From: Diphasiastrum complanatum
Taxonomy: Eukaryota > Streptophyta > Lycopodiopsida > Lycopodiales > Lycopodiaceae
Direction: 5' to 3'
DNA length: 62,000 nucleotides
Assembly: GCA_029204225.1 (NCBI GenBank)
Contig: CM055100.1
Coordinates: 29,698,149 to 29,760,148, forward strand
Of this stretch, positions 60,191 to 62,000 are shown one piece after another (the first letter of the stretch is position 1; every line of letters begins with the position of its first letter). A program made the translations under genes and the position numbers. The notes beneath the pieces were generated by a model. It searched no databases. It was not told where the DNA came from and worked only from the letters and a program-made list of their open reading frames with translations.

Positions 60191-60958
60191 AAAAGAAGAT
60201 GACTGAACCTGCTGTCCAACATCTTCATCATAAAAATTTAGCAAACTATCAAGAGATGCATCAACGATGGCGTCATCAAAGCTGTCCCTCGAAGAGGCAT
60301 GGGATGACATAGAAGATTTTTCAAATAATGAAAAATTCTCTCCAAAGAAATGCTCACTCTTAACACTTTGAATAAAAGTACTAATTGACACATGTTGATT
60401 CCCTCCTCGATTAGTACAAAATGGTTCCAAAGAGTGCTCGAATTTTTCAGCCTTTGCTAAAACATCAAATTGAAAAGGTTTTGTATGAAACTTTTCACTA
60501 ATGCATCCATCATATGCATCAACTTGCGGTGACTTGAAAAAAGAAGATTGTTTCAACATCTGCTCAATGTATCGTTGTTGAGAGATGAATATTCCAGCCC
60601 CATGTGGAAGATCAACAAGAACCCAAGTGTGGTTCTTCATGAGTGAGTTGTACTCCTCTTGCATCGCATCCTCCCAACATTTTACTCCTCTGGCCTGCTC
60701 ATAAAAAACAGGTTCTACTGCACCATCCTCAATAGAAGTTATAGCAAAATCAGAAAAATCAGCAAATTCTACTGATTTAATAGAGGCACGAGTCTTCCCT
60801 TCATAGAAATAATCCACTTTGCTGTCCTGCAAAGTTTGCAACAACCATTTAGGGACTGGTTTGGGCTGTCCAACAGCCTTACCTTTTTGCTGTCCAATGT
60901 CTTCAACAGGCTGCTCTTCACCATAAATAGGTTCTTCTTGATGAACTATGGGCTGCAA
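60098..60958 (-). pseudogene. Copia H linker and RT with catalytic core deleted
   Basis: A 286-codon open frame. It starts in the integrase-RT linker and enters RT at KCWEDAMQEEYNSLMKNHTW with VLVDLPHG. It then jumps straight to GIFISQQRYIEQMLKQSSFF, which is the region after the YVDD core. The deletion removes about 150 residues including the active site without breaking the frame. The rest (KSPQVDAYDGCISEKFHTKP onward) is not recognised. A protein from this frame could not reverse transcribe. Confidence 0.85.
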
Positions 60959-61654
60959 GAAGTAGTGGGCTGTCCACTAGAAGTAGATGGCAGTCCCTCC
61001 TCTTCATGATTAGATGGCAAAACCAAATCTGGAAATATTTCAACATATGCATCATGGGGGAAGTCCCCTTTCATGACATGAGTGGGCGCAACATCATAGG
61101 AGGTCTTTTCATCAAAATGAACATCACGACTCACTATGATTTTATTAGTATCCATATTGAACAACCTATAGCCCTTGCTTTCACTACTATAGCCAACAAA
61201 TATGCATTTAACTCCTTTATCATCAAGCTTGGTTCTTAGCTTATCGGGAATGAAAGCATAAGCCGCAACCAAAGATGCGAAAGTGAGAAATGGTAGGCTT
61301 CTTACCATACCAAACTTTATAAGGAGTTAATACCTTCAAGGCTGTACTAGGACACCGATTACTAATGTAAGCCGCCGTTATAACCGCTTCAGCCCAAATC
61401 TTGTGAGGTAGGCCCTTTGCCTTGAGCATGCATCGAGCCATCTCCATAATAGTACGATTCTTTCTTTCGGCAACACCATTTTGATGATGGATACCTTCGC
61501 TTTGAAGATAAGTACCGAACGTATTCTTTATATATTCCCCTCCTCGATCGGTACGTAAGATCTTCAAAGAGTGCCCAAACCGATTTTCTATCATTGCTAA
61601 AAAAATCCTTAAAGCGTTGAAAAACTTCAGATTTTGCTTATAGGATAAATCCAT
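60946..61654 (-). pseudogene. Copia H integrase core and C-terminus
   Basis: Two frames cover SLKILRTDRGGEYIKNTFGT (second catalytic D), HHQNGVAERKNRTIMEMARC (catalytic E), IWAEAVITAAYISNRCPS, ISHFRIFGCGLCFH, then CIFVGYSSESKGYRLFNMDT and IIVSRDVHFDE. About eight residues (the PYTPQ stretch) before QNGVAERKN are missing. A frameshift lies near 61280. Confidence 0.88.
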
Positions 61655-62000
61655 GTAAATCTTGAAAGGTCATCAATAAAAGTAACAAAGTACTTACACG
61701 TTCCAATGGATTCGGTCCTCATTGGACCACATACATCACAATGAACCAAATCAAATTTGCCATCAACTCTAATAGTTCCATCAATTGGAAAAGCTTGCCT
61801 TTGAAATTTTCCAAGTATGCATCCTTCGCATACATGTCCTTCGGGATGCTCAATATTAGGAATGTCTTCAACCATATTGAATCTCTTCAACATCTTCAAG
61901 CTAGCAAAGTTGAGATGTCCAAACCTAGCATGCCATAATTCAGCCCTCTCCAAAGAATGTGAACTTGATGCAACAAGACAAAAAGATGATGAAGCTCTTC
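61627..62000 (-). pseudogene. Copia H integrase N-terminal part, continuing off the window
   Basis: AELWHARFGHLNFASLKMLK...GHVCEGCILGKFQRQAF gives a complete HHCC zinc site. FDLVHCDVCGPMRTESIG has the first catalytic D, followed by YFVTFIDDLSRFTWIYPI. Codons above 61953 continue the same frame to the window end, so protease and gag lie outside. Confidence 0.9.

Overview
The window looks like nuclear DNA of a land plant. There are no bacterial-style genes or operons. Almost everything recognisable is a decayed, nested plant transposon: CACTA, Ty1/copia and Ty3/gypsy, with tRNA-Met type (TGGTATCAGAGC) and TGGCGCC-type primer-binding sites, a hAT-like element, and foldback or MITE-like elements. 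Long CT, CA and GA dinucleotide tracts and a few intron-bearing host-like exons are also present. I cannot name the species.

Layout. 1-5062: degenerate CACTA element with a TNP2-type transposase (minus), a TNPA/Transposase_24-like gene (plus) and subterminal repeats. 5640-9120: a copia RNase H scrap, a 309-bp foldback element, and a gypsy RT/RNase H scrap. 9120-12632: copia F (minus). 12633-13040: protease of gypsy-1 (plus). 13040-15689: 5' half of copia B (minus). 15690-15889: end of copia A (plus). 16976-17568: LTR and start of gag of copia G (plus). 17579-20107: gag, leader and LTR of gypsy-1 (minus). 20217-20960: LTR end and leader of a gypsy-3-family element. 20964-22549: copia F2 (minus). 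22556-33016: gypsy-2 (plus): LTR, 25-bp tandem array fused to protease, RT-RNase H, integrase, two more arrays, then a long extra open region. 33-39.6 kb: unrecognised low-coding DNA. 39630-46240: gypsy-3 (plus), interrupted by copia D (minus). 46245-46442: copia A RNase H. 46443-50440: 3' half of copia B (minus), itself carrying a MITE. 50440-51400: RT and integrase of gypsy-1 (plus). 51400-51960: another copia integrase. 52.5-56 kb: host-like exons, including a two-exon gene with an old LTR in its intron. 56902-57689: hAT-like element with an 8-bp target duplication. 59013-62000: copia H (minus) running off the window.

The main structural result is that several elements are cut in two and their halves lie far apart. 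Copia F continues into copia G in inverted orientation, gypsy-1 is split over 12.6, 17.6 and 50.4 kb, and both copia B and its target copia A are split between about 15.7 and 46.4 kb. All four novel junctions are explained by just two overlapping inversions, of about 33 kb and about 5 kb. The most unusual element is gypsy-2: it has no recognisable gag, its pol is bracketed by 25-bp minisatellites, and a roughly 3.2-kb same-strand open region follows pol.

No transposon here looks autonomous. Stops, frameshifts, lost catalytic residues and in-frame deletions of the reverse transcriptase core are common. The only candidate host genes are at 53120-53938 and 54094-55997, both on the plus strand.
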